64,000 nt of DNA from Chitinophaga rhizosphaerae. Its GTDB lineage: Bacteria > Bacteroidota > Bacteroidia > Chitinophagales > Chitinophagaceae. The DNA is taken from assembly GCF_003958645.1 (NCBI RefSeq), contig NZ_RXLO01000002.1, forward strand, positions 791,048 through 855,047. Reading direction: 5' to 3'. This document shows, one piece after another, positions 34,002 through 43,055 of this stretch (position 1 is the stretch's first letter; each line of letters begins with the position of its first letter). A program made the translations under genes and the position numbers. The notes beneath the pieces were generated by a model. That model was not told the DNA's origin, ran no database searches, and saw only the letters and a list, made by a program, of their open reading frames with translations.

Positions 34002-35525
34002 CTATTGTTTTTCAATAAACCGGAGAAGTTCTTCCAGCACATTCCTTTCGTTGTTGAGGCGCGGTACCTTGTGCTGTCCGCCCAGTTTGCCTTTGCTTTT
34101 CAGCCATTCCGTGAAGGTCCCCGGCTTGAGGGCGTGCATTGTTGGCCGGCGCAGCGCCATATCTTTATGCCGCTTGGCTTCGTAGTCGGAATTGATGGAT
34201 TTGAGCGTGCGGTCGAGGATGTCGATAAACGCGTCCAGGCTTTCGGGCTGCTGTTCGAACTCGATGAGCCATTCGTGCCCGCCGCAATCGCCGTCGCTAA
34301 AATAGATCGGAGCGGCGGTATAATCGTTCACCACGGCGCCTGTTGCTGCGGCCGCTTCGGCGATGGCCTTGTCCGAATTGTCGACGATCAGTTCTTCCCC
34401 GAATGCATTGATAAAGGATTTCGTGCGCCCGCTCACCCTTATGCGGTACGGCGCGAGGGAAACGAACTGCACGGTGTCGCCCACCAGGTAACGCCACAGG
34501 CCGCCATTGGTGCTGATCACGAGCGCATAGTTCTTGCCTAGTTCCACTTCATGCAGCTGCAGGGTATGGGGGAATTCCTTCCCCAGCTCTTCCATCGGCA
34601 TGAATTCGTAGAAAATACCGTGCTGGAGGAACAGCAGCAGTCCCTCCTGCCCGATCACGTCCTGCGCGGCGAAGAAGCCCTCCGAAGCGTTGTACGATTC
34701 CAGGTAACTCATATCCGGCTTGCGGATGAGCTTTTTGAACTGTTCGCGGTACGGAGTGAAGCTCACGCCGCCATGCATGTACACTTCGAGGTTCGGCCAA
34801 ACGTCGGCCAGGTTGTCTGTCCCGGTCAGTTCGAAAATCCGTTTGATGAGCACGATCGTCCAGGTGGGGACCCCGGCGATATTGGTGACGTTTTCATGAA
34901 TGACGGTGCTGGCCATCCGCTCGATCTTTTCTTCCCATTCGTCCATGAGGGCGATGGAGAGGTCGGGCGTGCGGAGGAGGTTGCCGTAAAACGGCATATT
35001 CTGGAGCATAACGGCGCTCAGGTCGCCGTAATAGCTGTCGGAATCGGGAGAAAGTTTGTTAACCTGGTGGCTGCCGCCGATCACGAGCGATTTGCCGGTG
35101 AGCACGTCGGAGTCCGGGAAATTGTTATAATACAGGGAGAACACGTCGCGGCCGGAGCGGTAATGGCATTCGTCGAGGCTTTCGACGGATACGGGGATGA
35201 ACTTGCTTTTATCGGCGGTGGTGCCGGAGGATTTGGCGAACCATTTGATGGGCGTGTTCCAGATGACGTTCTGTTCTCCTTCCATGACGCGCTGGATATA
35301 GGGCTTCATGGTTTCGTAGGAATGAACGGGCACTCTTTGCTTGAACTCTTCGACTTTATATATTTTGGAGAATCCGTACTGTTTGCCGAACTCGGTGTAC
35401 TGCGCGGCGCTCAGCAGGCTTTGGAAGACCTGCTGCTGAACCTGCAGGGGGTACTGCATAAAGTGCTCAATACGCCCCATCCGTAGTCTGGCCAATTGCG
35501 ACAGCGCTGGACTTAATATCTTCAT
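34002..35525 (-). CDS. GH3 auxin-responsive promoter family protein
   Basis: A 507-residue adenylate-forming enzyme of the GH3 family, which in plants joins amino acids to acyl acids. Bacteroidota have many such genes with unknown substrates. The ATP site motif appears as WFAKSSGTTADKSKFIPVS, and SYNASEGFFAAQD and WRYLVGDTVQFVS fit the nucleotide-binding region. Despite the name it is unrelated to glycoside hydrolase family 3. It follows lptB at a 29-base distance, so they are probably co-transcribed. Confidence 0.88.
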   Translation of the reverse strand: MKILSPALSQLARLRMGRIEHFMQYPLQVQQQVFQSLLSAAQYTEFGKQYGFSKIYKVEEFKQRVPVHSYETMKPYIQRVMEGEQNVIWNTPIKWFAKSSGTTADKSKFIPVSVESLDECHYRSGRDVFSLYYNNFPDSDVLTGKSLVIGGSHQVNKLSPDSDSYYGDLSAVMLQNMPFYGNLLRTPDLSIALMDEWEEKIERMASTVIHENVTNIAGVPTWTIVLIKRIFELTGTDNLADVWPNLEVYMHGGVSFTPYREQFKKLIRKPDMSYLESYNASEGFFAAQDVIGQEGLLLFLQHGIFYEFMPMEELGKEFPHTLQLHEVELGKNYALVISTNGGLWRYLVGDTVQFVSLAPYRIRVSGRTKSFINAFGEELIVDNSDKAIAEAAAATGAVVNDYTAAPIYFSDGDCGGHEWLIEFEQQPESLDAFIDILDRTLKSINSDYEAKRHKDMALRRPTMHALKPGTFTEWLKSKGKLGGQHKVPRLNNERNVLEELLRFIEKQ

Positions 35526-35554
35526 ACCGGTTTATAGCAGGGTTTTGTTATAGG

Positions 35555-36322
35555 TTATTCTACTTGTTTTGCTGCTTCGTCGAGGTAATCTTTCCTTCGG
35601 AGCACGAAATTCTGGCCAAGATACACTTTTCTCACCTGTTCATCTTCCGCGAGTTCTTCGGCAGATCCGGCTTTGAGGATTTTGCCTTCGAAAAGGAGGT
35701 AAGCGCGGTCGGTGATGGAAAGGGTTTCCTGTACGTTGTGGTCGGTGATCAGGATGCCGATGTTGCGGTATTTGAGTTTGGCCACGATGCCCTGGATATC
35801 TTCCACGGCGATGGGGTCGATGCCGGCGAAGGGCTCATCGAGGAGAATGAACTTGGGGTCTACGGCCAGCGCCCGTGCGATCTCGGTACGGCGCCTTTCG
35901 CCGCCGGAGAGAACGTCGCCGGGGCTTTTACGTACGTGCTGGAGGCGGAACTCGCTGAGGAGGCTTTCCAGTTTCTCTTTCTGCTGCGTCCGGGACAGTT
36001 TCGTCATTTCCAGGACGGCGGAAATATTGTCTTCCACGCTGAGCTTGCGGAAAACGCTGGCTTCCTGCGGCAGGTACCCGATGCCCATCTGGGCCCGTTT
36101 GTACATGGGCAGTTTGGTAATGTTCAGATCGTTGAGGAATACTTCGCCCTCGTCCGGCTTGATCAAACCCACTACCATATAGAAAGTAGTGGTCTTGCCC
36201 GCACCGTTGGGGCCCAGCAGCCCTACGATCTCGCCCTGCGTCACCTCCACCGAAACGTGGTTCACCACCGTTCTGCTGCGGTAGCGTTTCACCAATTGCT
36301 GGGTATGTATCCTTAATGCCAT
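35555..36322 (-). CDS. lptB: Lipopolysaccharide export ATPase LptB
   Basis: A 255-residue ABC ATPase; the start at 36322 ([20 protein letters not shown]) is preferred over an upstream in-frame ATG at 36379. Walker [10 protein letters not shown], the signature [15 protein letters not shown] and Walker [14 protein letters not shown] are complete. [15 protein letters not shown] is characteristic of LptB, which powers transport of lipopolysaccharide to the outer membrane. The promoter box TATTTTTG lies 14 bases before the start. Confidence 0.93.
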   Translation of the reverse strand: MALRIHTQQLVKRYRSRTVVNHVSVEVTQGEIVGLLGPNGAGKTTTFYMVVGLIKPDEGEVFLNDLNITKLPMYKRAQMGIGYLPQEASVFRKLSVEDNISAVLEMTKLSRTQQKEKLESLLSEFRLQHVRKSPGDVLSGGERRRTEIARALAVDPKFILLDEPFAGIDPIAVEDIQGIVAKLKYRNIGILITDHNVQETLSITDRAYLLFEGKILKAGSAEELAEDEQVRKVYLGQNFVLRRKDYLDEAAKQVE

Positions 36323-36336
36323 AGTTAGAATCTCGG

Positions 36337-36344
36337 CAAAAATA
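36337..36344 (-). promoter_or_regulatory. -7 promoter box of lptB
   Basis: TATTTTTG on the minus strand matches TAnnTTTG. It also supports the start at 36322, because the longer reading would begin upstream of this promoter. Confidence 0.5.
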
Positions 36345-36470
36345 ATAAAATCAGCGAATGGAAAAGGGTTTTGCGCCAATCAGATGAAGGATTTTAACCA
36401 TTTATTGGCTATTAGCTAATTATTGGGGGATATATTATTTTTGCGGGGCTTCAAAAAGCAAAGACCAACA

Positions 36471-37424
36471 ATGAAAGTCACCGAACATATCGCCCAGGCG
36501 AAAGACACCCTGATCTCTTTCGAGATCCTGCCGCCCCTGAAAGGGAAAAGCATCGACTCTATCTGGGACCACCTGGACCCGCTGATGGAGTTCAAGCCGG
36601 CATATATCAATGTCACTTACCATCGCAGCGAGCATATGTTCAAGAAGCGGGCCGATGGGAGTTTCGACAAGGTAGAAATCCGCAAGCGCCCCGGCACCGT
36701 GGGTATCTGCGCCGCACTCATGAACCATTATAAGGTAGACGCCGTGCCCCACCTCATCTGCGGCGGCTTCTCCAAGGAAGAGACGGAAAACGCCCTGATC
36801 GACCTCAACTTCCTCGGGATCGACAATGTGCTCGTGCTCCGCGGAGACGCGCCCAAGAACGAAACCTTCTTCGAAGCCCATCCCAACGGCCACCGCTACG
36901 CCCTCGAACTGCTCGAGCAGGTGGTACAGATGAATAACGGCATGTACCTCGAAGAAGACCTCCAGGGCGGCATCAAAACCAAATTCTGCATCGGCGTGGC
37001 CGGCTATCCCGAAAAACATTTCGAAGCCCCCAACCTGCAGACCGACATGAACTACCTGAAGAAAAAAGTGGACGGCGGGGCCGATTATATCGTTACCCAG
37101 ATGTTCTTCGACAATAAAAAATTCTTCGATTTCGTAGCCAAATGCCGCGAAAACGGGATCACCGTTCCCATCATCCCCGGCCTCAAGCCCCTCACTTCCA
37201 AAAAACAACTGACCGTGCTCCCGCGCATCTTCCATGTAGATATGCCCGACGAGTTCGCCAACGAAGTGGTGAAATGCAAAACCGATAAAGACGTGGAACT
37301 GGTGGGCACCGAATGGCTCATCCAGCAGTCGAAAGAACTGAAAGCCGCCGGCATCCCCGTGCTGCATTATTACACGCTCGGCAAACCCAAAGTGGTGCAT
37401 GCGGTGGTTTCGGCCATCCAGTAA
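36471..37424 (+). CDS. metF: Methylenetetrahydrofolate reductase
   Basis: A 317-residue FAD enzyme reducing methylene- to methyl-tetrahydrofolate for methionine synthesis. The start at 36471 (MKVTEHIAQAKDTLISFEIL) follows a -7 promoter box TATTTTTG (36436-36443). SFEILPPLKGKS, NVLVLRGDAP, VAGYPEKH and DYIVTQMFFDNKKF are family motifs. No riboswitch could be recognised in the short leader. Confidence 0.94.
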   Translation: MKVTEHIAQAKDTLISFEILPPLKGKSIDSIWDHLDPLMEFKPAYINVTYHRSEHMFKKRADGSFDKVEIRKRPGTVGICAALMNHYKVDAVPHLICGGFSKEETENALIDLNFLGIDNVLVLRGDAPKNETFFEAHPNGHRYALELLEQVVQMNNGMYLEEDLQGGIKTKFCIGVAGYPEKHFEAPNLQTDMNYLKKKVDGGADYIVTQMFFDNKKFFDFVAKCRENGITVPIIPGLKPLTSKKQLTVLPRIFHVDMPDEFANEVVKCKTDKDVELVGTEWLIQQSKELKAAGIPVLHYYTLGKPKVVHAVVSAIQ

Positions 37425-37435
37425 AAATGGAAAAA

Positions 37436-37457
37436 CCATTGCGTGGATACGCAATGG
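37436..37457 (+). terminator. Hairpin after metF
   Basis: CCATTGCGT (37436-37444) pairs perfectly with ACGCAATGG (37449-37457). The T tract behind it is weak (CTGTGTTTCCC), so it may be a transcript-stabilising hairpin. Confidence 0.55.
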
Positions 37458-37567
37458 CTGTGTTTCCCTATAACTGTCACACCTTTGTTTAGAAAACTTA
37501 TTGGTGATGTATTGCTTGGTATTATGACGCCTGCCATTCACCTTACCCCTACCCGGGGATAAAAAAT

Positions 37568-37607
37568 AAAAAGGAAGGGACCACCGCATGATGGTCCCTT
37601 CCTTTTT
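37568..37607. terminator. Bidirectional terminator between metF and the outer-membrane barrel gene
   Basis: A perfect 16-base inverted repeat (37568-37583 with 37592-37607) has A5 on one side and T7 on the other, with an 8-base loop. It serves both convergent genes. Confidence 0.9.
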
Positions 37608-37628
37608 TTATCAGGCATCGATAATCCC

Positions 37629-38330
37629 TTAATAATCTTCCCGGTTGAACAGGAAACCCACGCTCAGCCCCACATACTGGTTGCGGCTGTGGGTAGAACT
37701 GCTGCGGTCCACATCTACCATCCCGATATTGCAGTTGGCCGCGATGGTCAGCGAGCTGAAAAACTCGTACCCAACTGAAAAATGCGCTCCGGCGTCCCAA
37801 CGGCCCATCCGGATCACGTTCTCATCGTTCCCGCCGCCCGAAAACCGAACTTTCCTGTTTTCATGGCTCTGCACCTCCCCATCGCGCATGGTCCGGTAAC
37901 TGTACCTGCCGCTGAGGCCATAACCCAAGTATGGGCCCAATCCGCCGGTGAGGTACCCTTTGCCGACGGGCAATTTATACACAATGTTCAACGGTAATTC
38001 AAGATAATTCAGCTCCATCCGCCGGCCTTTGGAAATCAGCATCCCCGGTACGTCCGGTTTCAGCCAGGGCTGATCGCGAATGGTAGCGCCCTTCCGGATA
38101 TACCGGAAATACGGCTGCAGGTAAACCCTGTTCACCAACGGGATGTTCAGCACCAGGTCTAAGTGCCAGCCATACAGCGGGTCCATGTAACCTTTGCCGA
38201 TAATGTCGGCAGCATCTCCGCCAAATTCAATGTTGGATGCGTTCATCCCTCCTCTCACGCCTACACTAACCTGTCCTAATACAACGGGGGTTACATACAT
38301 GAGCATGCACACGATTAAAGCTCTCTTCAT
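37629..38330 (-). CDS. Outer-membrane beta-barrel protein, PorT-like (copy 1)
   Basis: A 233-residue protein with a signal peptide (MKRALIVCMLMYVTPVVLGQ) and the typical start VSVGVRGGMNASNI of the PorT-like outer-membrane barrel family. Alternating strands such as YLQPYFRYIRKGA, MELNYLELPLNIVYKLPVG and YVGLSVGFLFN mark an eight-strand barrel. Function is unknown; members are often surface structural or immune-exposed proteins. Two relatives follow upstream in the same direction. Confidence 0.85.
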   Translation of the reverse strand: MKRALIVCMLMYVTPVVLGQVSVGVRGGMNASNIEFGGDAADIIGKGYMDPLYGWHLDLVLNIPLVNRVYLQPYFRYIRKGATIRDQPWLKPDVPGMLISKGRRMELNYLELPLNIVYKLPVGKGYLTGGLGPYLGYGLSGRYSYRTMRDGEVQSHENRKVRFSGGGNDENVIRMGRWDAGAHFSVGYEFFSSLTIAANCNIGMVDVDRSSSTHSRNQYVGLSVGFLFNREDY

Positions 38331-38651
38331 GGATATAGTTTTAGGGGTCCAGACGATCCTAAGGCTGGCATAATCGAAAAAATCGGAGTGTAATTCGGTT
38401 AGGGGTCCTACAATCGTCGTCTACTGTCCTAATGTAATGCGGCCGCAAGCTACTACAAAGAAGATTGAGTTCCATAGTATAAACATCCGTAATAACCAAT
38501 TGTTAACTTAAATTCCACTTATCGGGCCCCAAAGTGTCGTTTTAACCGCTGAACCATTGATAGTGAATGCGTAGGCGATAAAAAAAAGCCAGACATGGAT
38601 GCGATCCACGCCTGACTTTTTAAATATTGAGCGTTGCGATGAAAGCGCCGG
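38331..38651. other. Intergenic segment with terminator and a short direct repeat
   Basis: A minus-strand terminator at about 38580-38621 (AGTCAGGCGTGGAT pairing with an ATCCATGTCTGGCT arm, then T8) ends the copy-2 barrel gene. TTAGGGGTCC occurs twice, near 38340 and 38399, each followed by an ATCGTCG or GACGATC-like motif, just upstream of the copy-1 gene. It may be an operator pair. Confidence 0.45.
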
Positions 38652-39266
38652 TTAACGGCCCGCAAACTTGTAACCCACGGTCACACCGAAGGAGGTATTG
38701 CGGCGGGAATTGTCGCTGTTGCCGTTCTGCTGGATGTTCACCAGGCCAAGATCTGCATACAGCCCGAAGTTCAGGCCCTGGGGCAATTCGTAACCGAACT
38801 GGAGGTTGGCACCCGCGTCGAAACGCTTGATGTCATTGTCCCAGTCGATATCGCGGCTGCCCGTGAGGCCGAATGCCTGGCCCTCGAGTTTACCGCCCAG
38901 GCCCATGGCGAAGTACGGACCTGCGCCGAGGTACAGGTTCCCCGATCCCACTTCCGGCTTGAACATGAAGTTGACCGGCAACTGCAGGTAATGGATGCGC
39001 ATCTTGCCCTCGAAATTTCCGTTTTTCTCCTTACCGCCCTTGCCGGAATACAGCAGGCTCGGCTGGATAACAAATTCGTCGGCCAGCGGAAGATCTACCG
39101 TAACACCGCCACGAAGACCGGTCAATAAATCGCTGGTTTCCTTGTTGCCGTTCATTTTATACGTCTGGCTGGAAAACTGCGGTCCTGCCACCACCCCGAA
39201 TTTAACCTGGGCAAATGTAGCGCCTGCCATCAGCATGGCTGCAACGGACAAGAGAACTTTTTTCAT
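38652..39266 (-). CDS. Outer-membrane beta-barrel protein, PorT-like (copy 2)
   Basis: A 204-residue barrel protein with a signal peptide (MKKVLLSVAAMLMAGATFAQ), then VKFGVVAGPQFSSQTYK. IHYLQLPVNFMFKPEVGSGN, LYLGAGPYFAMGLGGK and TSFGVTVGYKFAGR follow the same order of strands as copies 1 and 3. It has its own terminator and may be transcribed alone. Confidence 0.85.
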   Translation of the reverse strand: MKKVLLSVAAMLMAGATFAQVKFGVVAGPQFSSQTYKMNGNKETSDLLTGLRGGVTVDLPLADEFVIQPSLLYSGKGGKEKNGNFEGKMRIHYLQLPVNFMFKPEVGSGNLYLGAGPYFAMGLGGKLEGQAFGLTGSRDIDWDNDIKRFDAGANLQFGYELPQGLNFGLYADLGLVNIQQNGNSDNSRRNTSFGVTVGYKFAGR

Positions 39267-39347
39267 GATATATTTTTGTTGTTTTAGGAAAATGTTGCAG
39301 TACGGATGTAAGTTTCGACTAATAAACTGCCATGCCGTTCAAATTGT

Positions 39348-40046
39348 TTACTTGCTGCGGCCAAGCATGTAGCCGACGGAAAAGCTCCAGACCCGGTTTT
39401 TACCCTTGTCGTCCGAACTGTTGTCTGTCCCGGAAAGGATTTTGCCGAAGCCGAGGCCGTACTGGGCAGACAGCAGGAAATTCCCGAATTCGATACCGGC
39501 CAGGAGGTTACCACCATAATCGAACCGTTTGAATTTATCGTACCCCTTGTTGGGATCGCCGTCGTTGAACGGGGTATCGTCGTCCCACTTGATATTGCTT
39601 TCGCCGGAGGTTTTAATACCGGCCACGGTGGTTTCCCATTTGTTTTTACCGCCTACGCCGAATGCTGCATACGGGCCGGCGCCGAGGAAAACGCGGGTGT
39701 CTTGCCCGACGGGGATTTTACCGACGAAATTTACGGGGACTTCTATGTAGCGGGGGCCGGTTGTTGTTTTGAAGTAATTGAGGCCGTCAGACTCGCCACG
39801 TTCGAGTTTTGTGCCCTTACCGGTGTAAAAAACGCCCGGCTGCAAAGAGAGGACGGGAGACAGCGGAAGGTCCGCGATCGCGCCGATGTGGAATGAATTC
39901 AGCGAACGGCTTTTATCGACCGAACCGCTGTTTGCGTCAGAAACGTTTGCCACGTTCCAACCGCCTTTTACACCTACTCTTACCTGGGCCATTGCGGCAA
40001 CCGAGATTCCGATCGCCATACAAGTTAAGATCATCGTTTTCGTCAT
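39348..40046 (-). CDS. Outer-membrane beta-barrel protein, PorT-like (copy 3)
   Basis: A 232-residue barrel protein. The start at 40046 (MTKTMILTCMAIGISVAAMA) gives a clean signal peptide; a longer reading to 40139 does not. VRVGVKGGWNVANVSD, RYIEVPVNFVGKIPVG and FLGAGPYAAFGVGGK align with copies 1 and 2. It is followed by copy 2 after 81 bases. Confidence 0.85.
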   Translation of the reverse strand: MTKTMILTCMAIGISVAAMAQVRVGVKGGWNVANVSDANSGSVDKSRSLNSFHIGAIADLPLSPVLSLQPGVFYTGKGTKLERGESDGLNYFKTTTGPRYIEVPVNFVGKIPVGQDTRVFLGAGPYAAFGVGGKNKWETTVAGIKTSGESNIKWDDDTPFNDGDPNKGYDKFKRFDYGGNLLAGIEFGNFLLSAQYGLGFGKILSGTDNSSDDKGKNRVWSFSVGYMLGRSK

Positions 40047-40143
40047 AACCTTTGGATTTGGTGATGACAGGTGCATTCCAAAGAACGTGCCAAAGGCGGC
40101 AAATACCGTATCAACTAACTGAAAATCATCTACATACAATCAA

Positions 40144-41547
40144 CTACTTTCGGCTATCGCCGGATGTGGCCCGTTTCAGGAATTCATCTAATTGGGTGAC
40201 GCCGAGGCGTTTTGCCAGGATTTTTTTCCGTTCGTCGAGCAGGTAAACGACCGGAGTGGCGTATACGTCGTAGAATTTACGGTAGTTGGTTTTGTATTCT
40301 GGGTCCCAGGCGTGGATCCAGCCGGCCATGTTGTTGTCGCGGATGAATTTGGTCCATTCTTCGCGCGTTCCGTCTGTCCGCACCCCCAGCATCGTAACCC
40401 CTTTATCTTTCCAGCTGGCTTTCCAGGCGGAGTCGAGCTTCGGCACTTCGGTGACGCAGTGGCCGCAGGTGGGGTCCCAGAAAACGATCACGGTGTATTT
40501 GGATTTGATGTCGTACAGGCTGGTTTTCCGCGCGGAGGTATCTTTCAACTCCAGCGGTGCCGCCTGTTGGCCGATGAGGTTCGGCGCGATGGTATAAGCG
40601 CGGCTGATGATCTTGTCGCGCAGCTCATCGCTCAACCAGTACGCTTCCCCGGTCACGTAATATTTTTCTACGAGGTGAACGAAAACCGCGTCCATCCCCA
40701 TTACCGGGCTTGTTTCATAGGTATGGGTCAGCCACCAGACCACAAACTTGAAGGATTCTTTATCCTTCCGTGTTCTGGCAACGATTTTGTCTGCCTCCAG
40801 GATCACGGAATCGGGCACCGGCGCCACGAGCTGCTTGAAATAGCGTTCGAGGCGGGCTTCGAGGATGGGCGTGCGCACGAGGCGCCCGTCCCCCAAATCC
40901 ACATCGTCCCAATAATGCCCTTTATAATAGAAGTACGGATAGGTGGAATCGGCCGTTCCGTCGGCGCGCCGGGGAACGGGGGGGATCTGCGGTTCGCGCA
41001 TGGCTTTGAAAATGGCGGCCAGCAGCGACGCGGGATGCTTCGAGATAACGTTGGCCCGGTAATCCTGGAGCTGCTTCCCGAATGCGTCTGACAGGGGGCG
41101 CAGCGCTGCGGAGTCTGCCGCGGTGCGGGCCGCGGAGGCTTTGGCCTGCAGTTCGCGGCTATTGTGGAGAATGAATTTGTTGTAATCGGAGAACATGGCA
41201 TTGTCCGGACTGCCGGTAAAAACCGTGTTGGCCAGGAGGTCGGCCGTGTCTGCCTGGATGGAAAACTGCTGCTTTTTATCGAGCAGTATCTCGAAATATT
41301 TTTGCTTTCCGGGCAATACGACCAGGTAAATGCCGCCCGGGAGGGTTTCTTTGCCCTGGAGCACGGCGGTGCCCTGATCGTTGATCTTCGCGGAATCCAT
41401 TACATAAGTGGTTTTGCCCATATAATGCCCGAGGTACAGGGTGCCGGACGGCGGGTTCCGGAAACTGACGGTGATCTGGTAGCCCTGCGCATGAAGGGAT
41501 AAAGTGCTGCAAAGGCAGCCGAGCAGGAGAGTTAGCAGTTTTTGCAT
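40144..41547 (-). CDS. Secreted TlpA-like thiol-disulfide protein
   Basis: A 467-residue protein with a signal peptide (MQKLLTLLLGCLCSTLSLHA). An N-terminal beta domain of DUF4369 type (QITVSFRNPPSGTLYLGHYM) and a helical middle domain (DUF5106-like) precede a C-terminal thioredoxin fold with the redox pair in VIVFWDPTCGHCVTEVPKLD. VYATPVVYLLDERKKIL carries the cis-Pro. Such proteins keep envelope cysteines reduced; the target is unknown. The start at 41547 is chosen from the signal peptide; the reading frame stays open further up only as antisense to rlmD. Confidence 0.87.
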   Translation of the reverse strand: MQKLLTLLLGCLCSTLSLHAQGYQITVSFRNPPSGTLYLGHYMGKTTYVMDSAKINDQGTAVLQGKETLPGGIYLVVLPGKQKYFEILLDKKQQFSIQADTADLLANTVFTGSPDNAMFSDYNKFILHNSRELQAKASAARTAADSAALRPLSDAFGKQLQDYRANVISKHPASLLAAIFKAMREPQIPPVPRRADGTADSTYPYFYYKGHYWDDVDLGDGRLVRTPILEARLERYFKQLVAPVPDSVILEADKIVARTRKDKESFKFVVWWLTHTYETSPVMGMDAVFVHLVEKYYVTGEAYWLSDELRDKIISRAYTIAPNLIGQQAAPLELKDTSARKTSLYDIKSKYTVIVFWDPTCGHCVTEVPKLDSAWKASWKDKGVTMLGVRTDGTREEWTKFIRDNNMAGWIHAWDPEYKTNYRKFYDVYATPVVYLLDERKKILAKRLGVTQLDEFLKRATSGDSRK

Positions 41548-41576
41548 AGGAGGAATAAAAGTAAATAAAACCGTCC

Positions 41577-41584
41577 TACCTTTG
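41577..41584 (+). promoter_or_regulatory. -7 promoter box of rlmD
   Basis: TACCTTTG matches TAnnTTTG and ends 5 bases before the GTG start at 41590, so the transcript would have almost no leader. Confidence 0.45.
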
Positions 41585-41589
41585 CACCC

Positions 41590-42996
41590 GTGAGGAAAAA
41601 AAATGTAGTACTTGAAAATGTGCCTGTAACCGGCTATGCCGCAGAAGGCAAAGCCCTTGCACGGGTAGACGGCAAGGTGATCTTCATCGAAGGCGGCGTG
41701 GTGCCCGGCGATGTGGTAGACGTCCGGCTGTCGAAAAGCAAAAAAGACTGGGCGGAAGGCAAAGCCACCCACATCCGGAGCTATTCCGACCAGCGGACCG
41801 AGCCCTTCTGTGAACATTTCGGCATTTGCGGAGGTTGTAAATGGCAGATGTTGCCCTACGATCAGCAAATGGCTTACAAACAACAGCAGGTGGAAGATCA
41901 TCTCAAACGCATCGGCCACCTCGAATTCCCGCCGCTGGAGCCGATCCTGGGCGCGGAACACATCCGCCGTTACCGGAACAAGCTGGAATTCACTTTTTCC
42001 AATAAAGCGTACCTGACCGATGCGGAAATGCCGGCCAAAGGGGAAGAAATCCCCCGCCGCAACGCGATCGGCTTCCACATTCCGCGCCTTTTCGATAAAG
42101 TGCTGGATATCAAGACCTGCCACCTCATGGAGGAACCGGCAAATCTTATCAAGAATACCATCCGGGCTTATGCTGAAAAGCATGACCTGTCTTATTTCGA
42201 TATCCGCCAGCAAACCGGATGGCTGCGCAACCTCGTGCTGCGCATCTGCTCCACCGGCGAAGTGATGGCCAATCTCGTGGTCCATCATGAAGACGAGGCC
42301 CTGAAAGGCCTGCTCGATCACCTGCAGGAACAGGTTCCCGCCATCACCACCCTGCTTTACACCATCAACCCGAAGAAAAACGACAGTATCTTCGATCTCG
42401 AGCCGAAAACCTGGTTCGGGAAAGGGTATGTGGAAGAGAAACTGGAGAATTTTACCTTCAAGATCGGGCCGAAATCGTTTTTCCAGACCAATACGTTCCA
42501 GGGCGAAGCATTATATAAAGTGACGCGCGAATTTGCAGGACTGACCGGCAGGGAAACAGTGTACGATTTATACTGCGGTACCGGCAGCATCGGGATTTTC
42601 GTGTCGCGGCAGGCGGGCAAGGTAGTGGGCATCGAGCTCATCCCCGAAGCCATCGCCGATGCGAAAGAAAACGCGGCCATGAATAACGTGACGAATGCGG
42701 AATTTTTCGCGGGAGATGTGATCGACATTGCCGACGATGCGTTTTTTGCCGCCCATGGCGCGCCGGACGTCATTATTACCGACCCTCCGCGCGCAGGCAT
42801 GCACGAAAAACTGACGGCCAAACTGCTCGAAGTAGCCGCGCCGCGCATCGTGTACGTATCCTGCAACCCCGCCACGCAAGCGCGCGACCTCGCCCTGCTG
42901 GCCGAAAAGTATACCATCGAACGGGTGAGGCCGGTGGATATGTTCCCGCACACCCACCACATCGAGAACGTAGTGCTGCTGCAGCGCAGATATTAA
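41590..42996 (+). CDS. rlmD: 23S rRNA (uracil-5-)-methyltransferase, RlmD/TrmA family
   Basis: A 468-residue SAM-dependent RNA methyltransferase with a GTG start. Residues 1-60 are a TRAM domain; the iron-sulfur cysteines lie in CEHFGICGGCKW. The SAM site is VYDLYCGTGSIGIF, followed by DVIITDPPRAGMH and the catalytic Cys in RIVYVSCNPATQARDL. The family contains RlmD, RlmC and TrmA-like enzymes; RlmD-like is the usual call in Bacteroidota, but the exact target uridine cannot be read from sequence. Confidence 0.88.
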   Translation: MRKKNVVLENVPVTGYAAEGKALARVDGKVIFIEGGVVPGDVVDVRLSKSKKDWAEGKATHIRSYSDQRTEPFCEHFGICGGCKWQMLPYDQQMAYKQQQVEDHLKRIGHLEFPPLEPILGAEHIRRYRNKLEFTFSNKAYLTDAEMPAKGEEIPRRNAIGFHIPRLFDKVLDIKTCHLMEEPANLIKNTIRAYAEKHDLSYFDIRQQTGWLRNLVLRICSTGEVMANLVVHHEDEALKGLLDHLQEQVPAITTLLYTINPKKNDSIFDLEPKTWFGKGYVEEKLENFTFKIGPKSFFQTNTFQGEALYKVTREFAGLTGRETVYDLYCGTGSIGIFVSRQAGKVVGIELIPEAIADAKENAAMNNVTNAEFFAGDVIDIADDAFFAAHGAPDVIITDPPRAGMHEKLTAKLLEVAAPRIVYVSCNPATQARDLALLAEKYTIERVRPVDMFPHTHHIENVVLLQRRY

Positions 42997-43055
42997 TATT
43001 GCAGCGTGAAGCGGTAACAAAGATTGACAGCAAACATCACGAATAAGTAACGGTC

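Noticed and set aside
36380..36470. SAM-type riboswitch before metF
   Set aside because: The leader is too short and no conserved aptamer pattern could be seen.
41548..42321. Longer N terminus for the TlpA-like protein
   Set aside because: The extra sequence is antisense to rlmD; the signal peptide begins at 41547.
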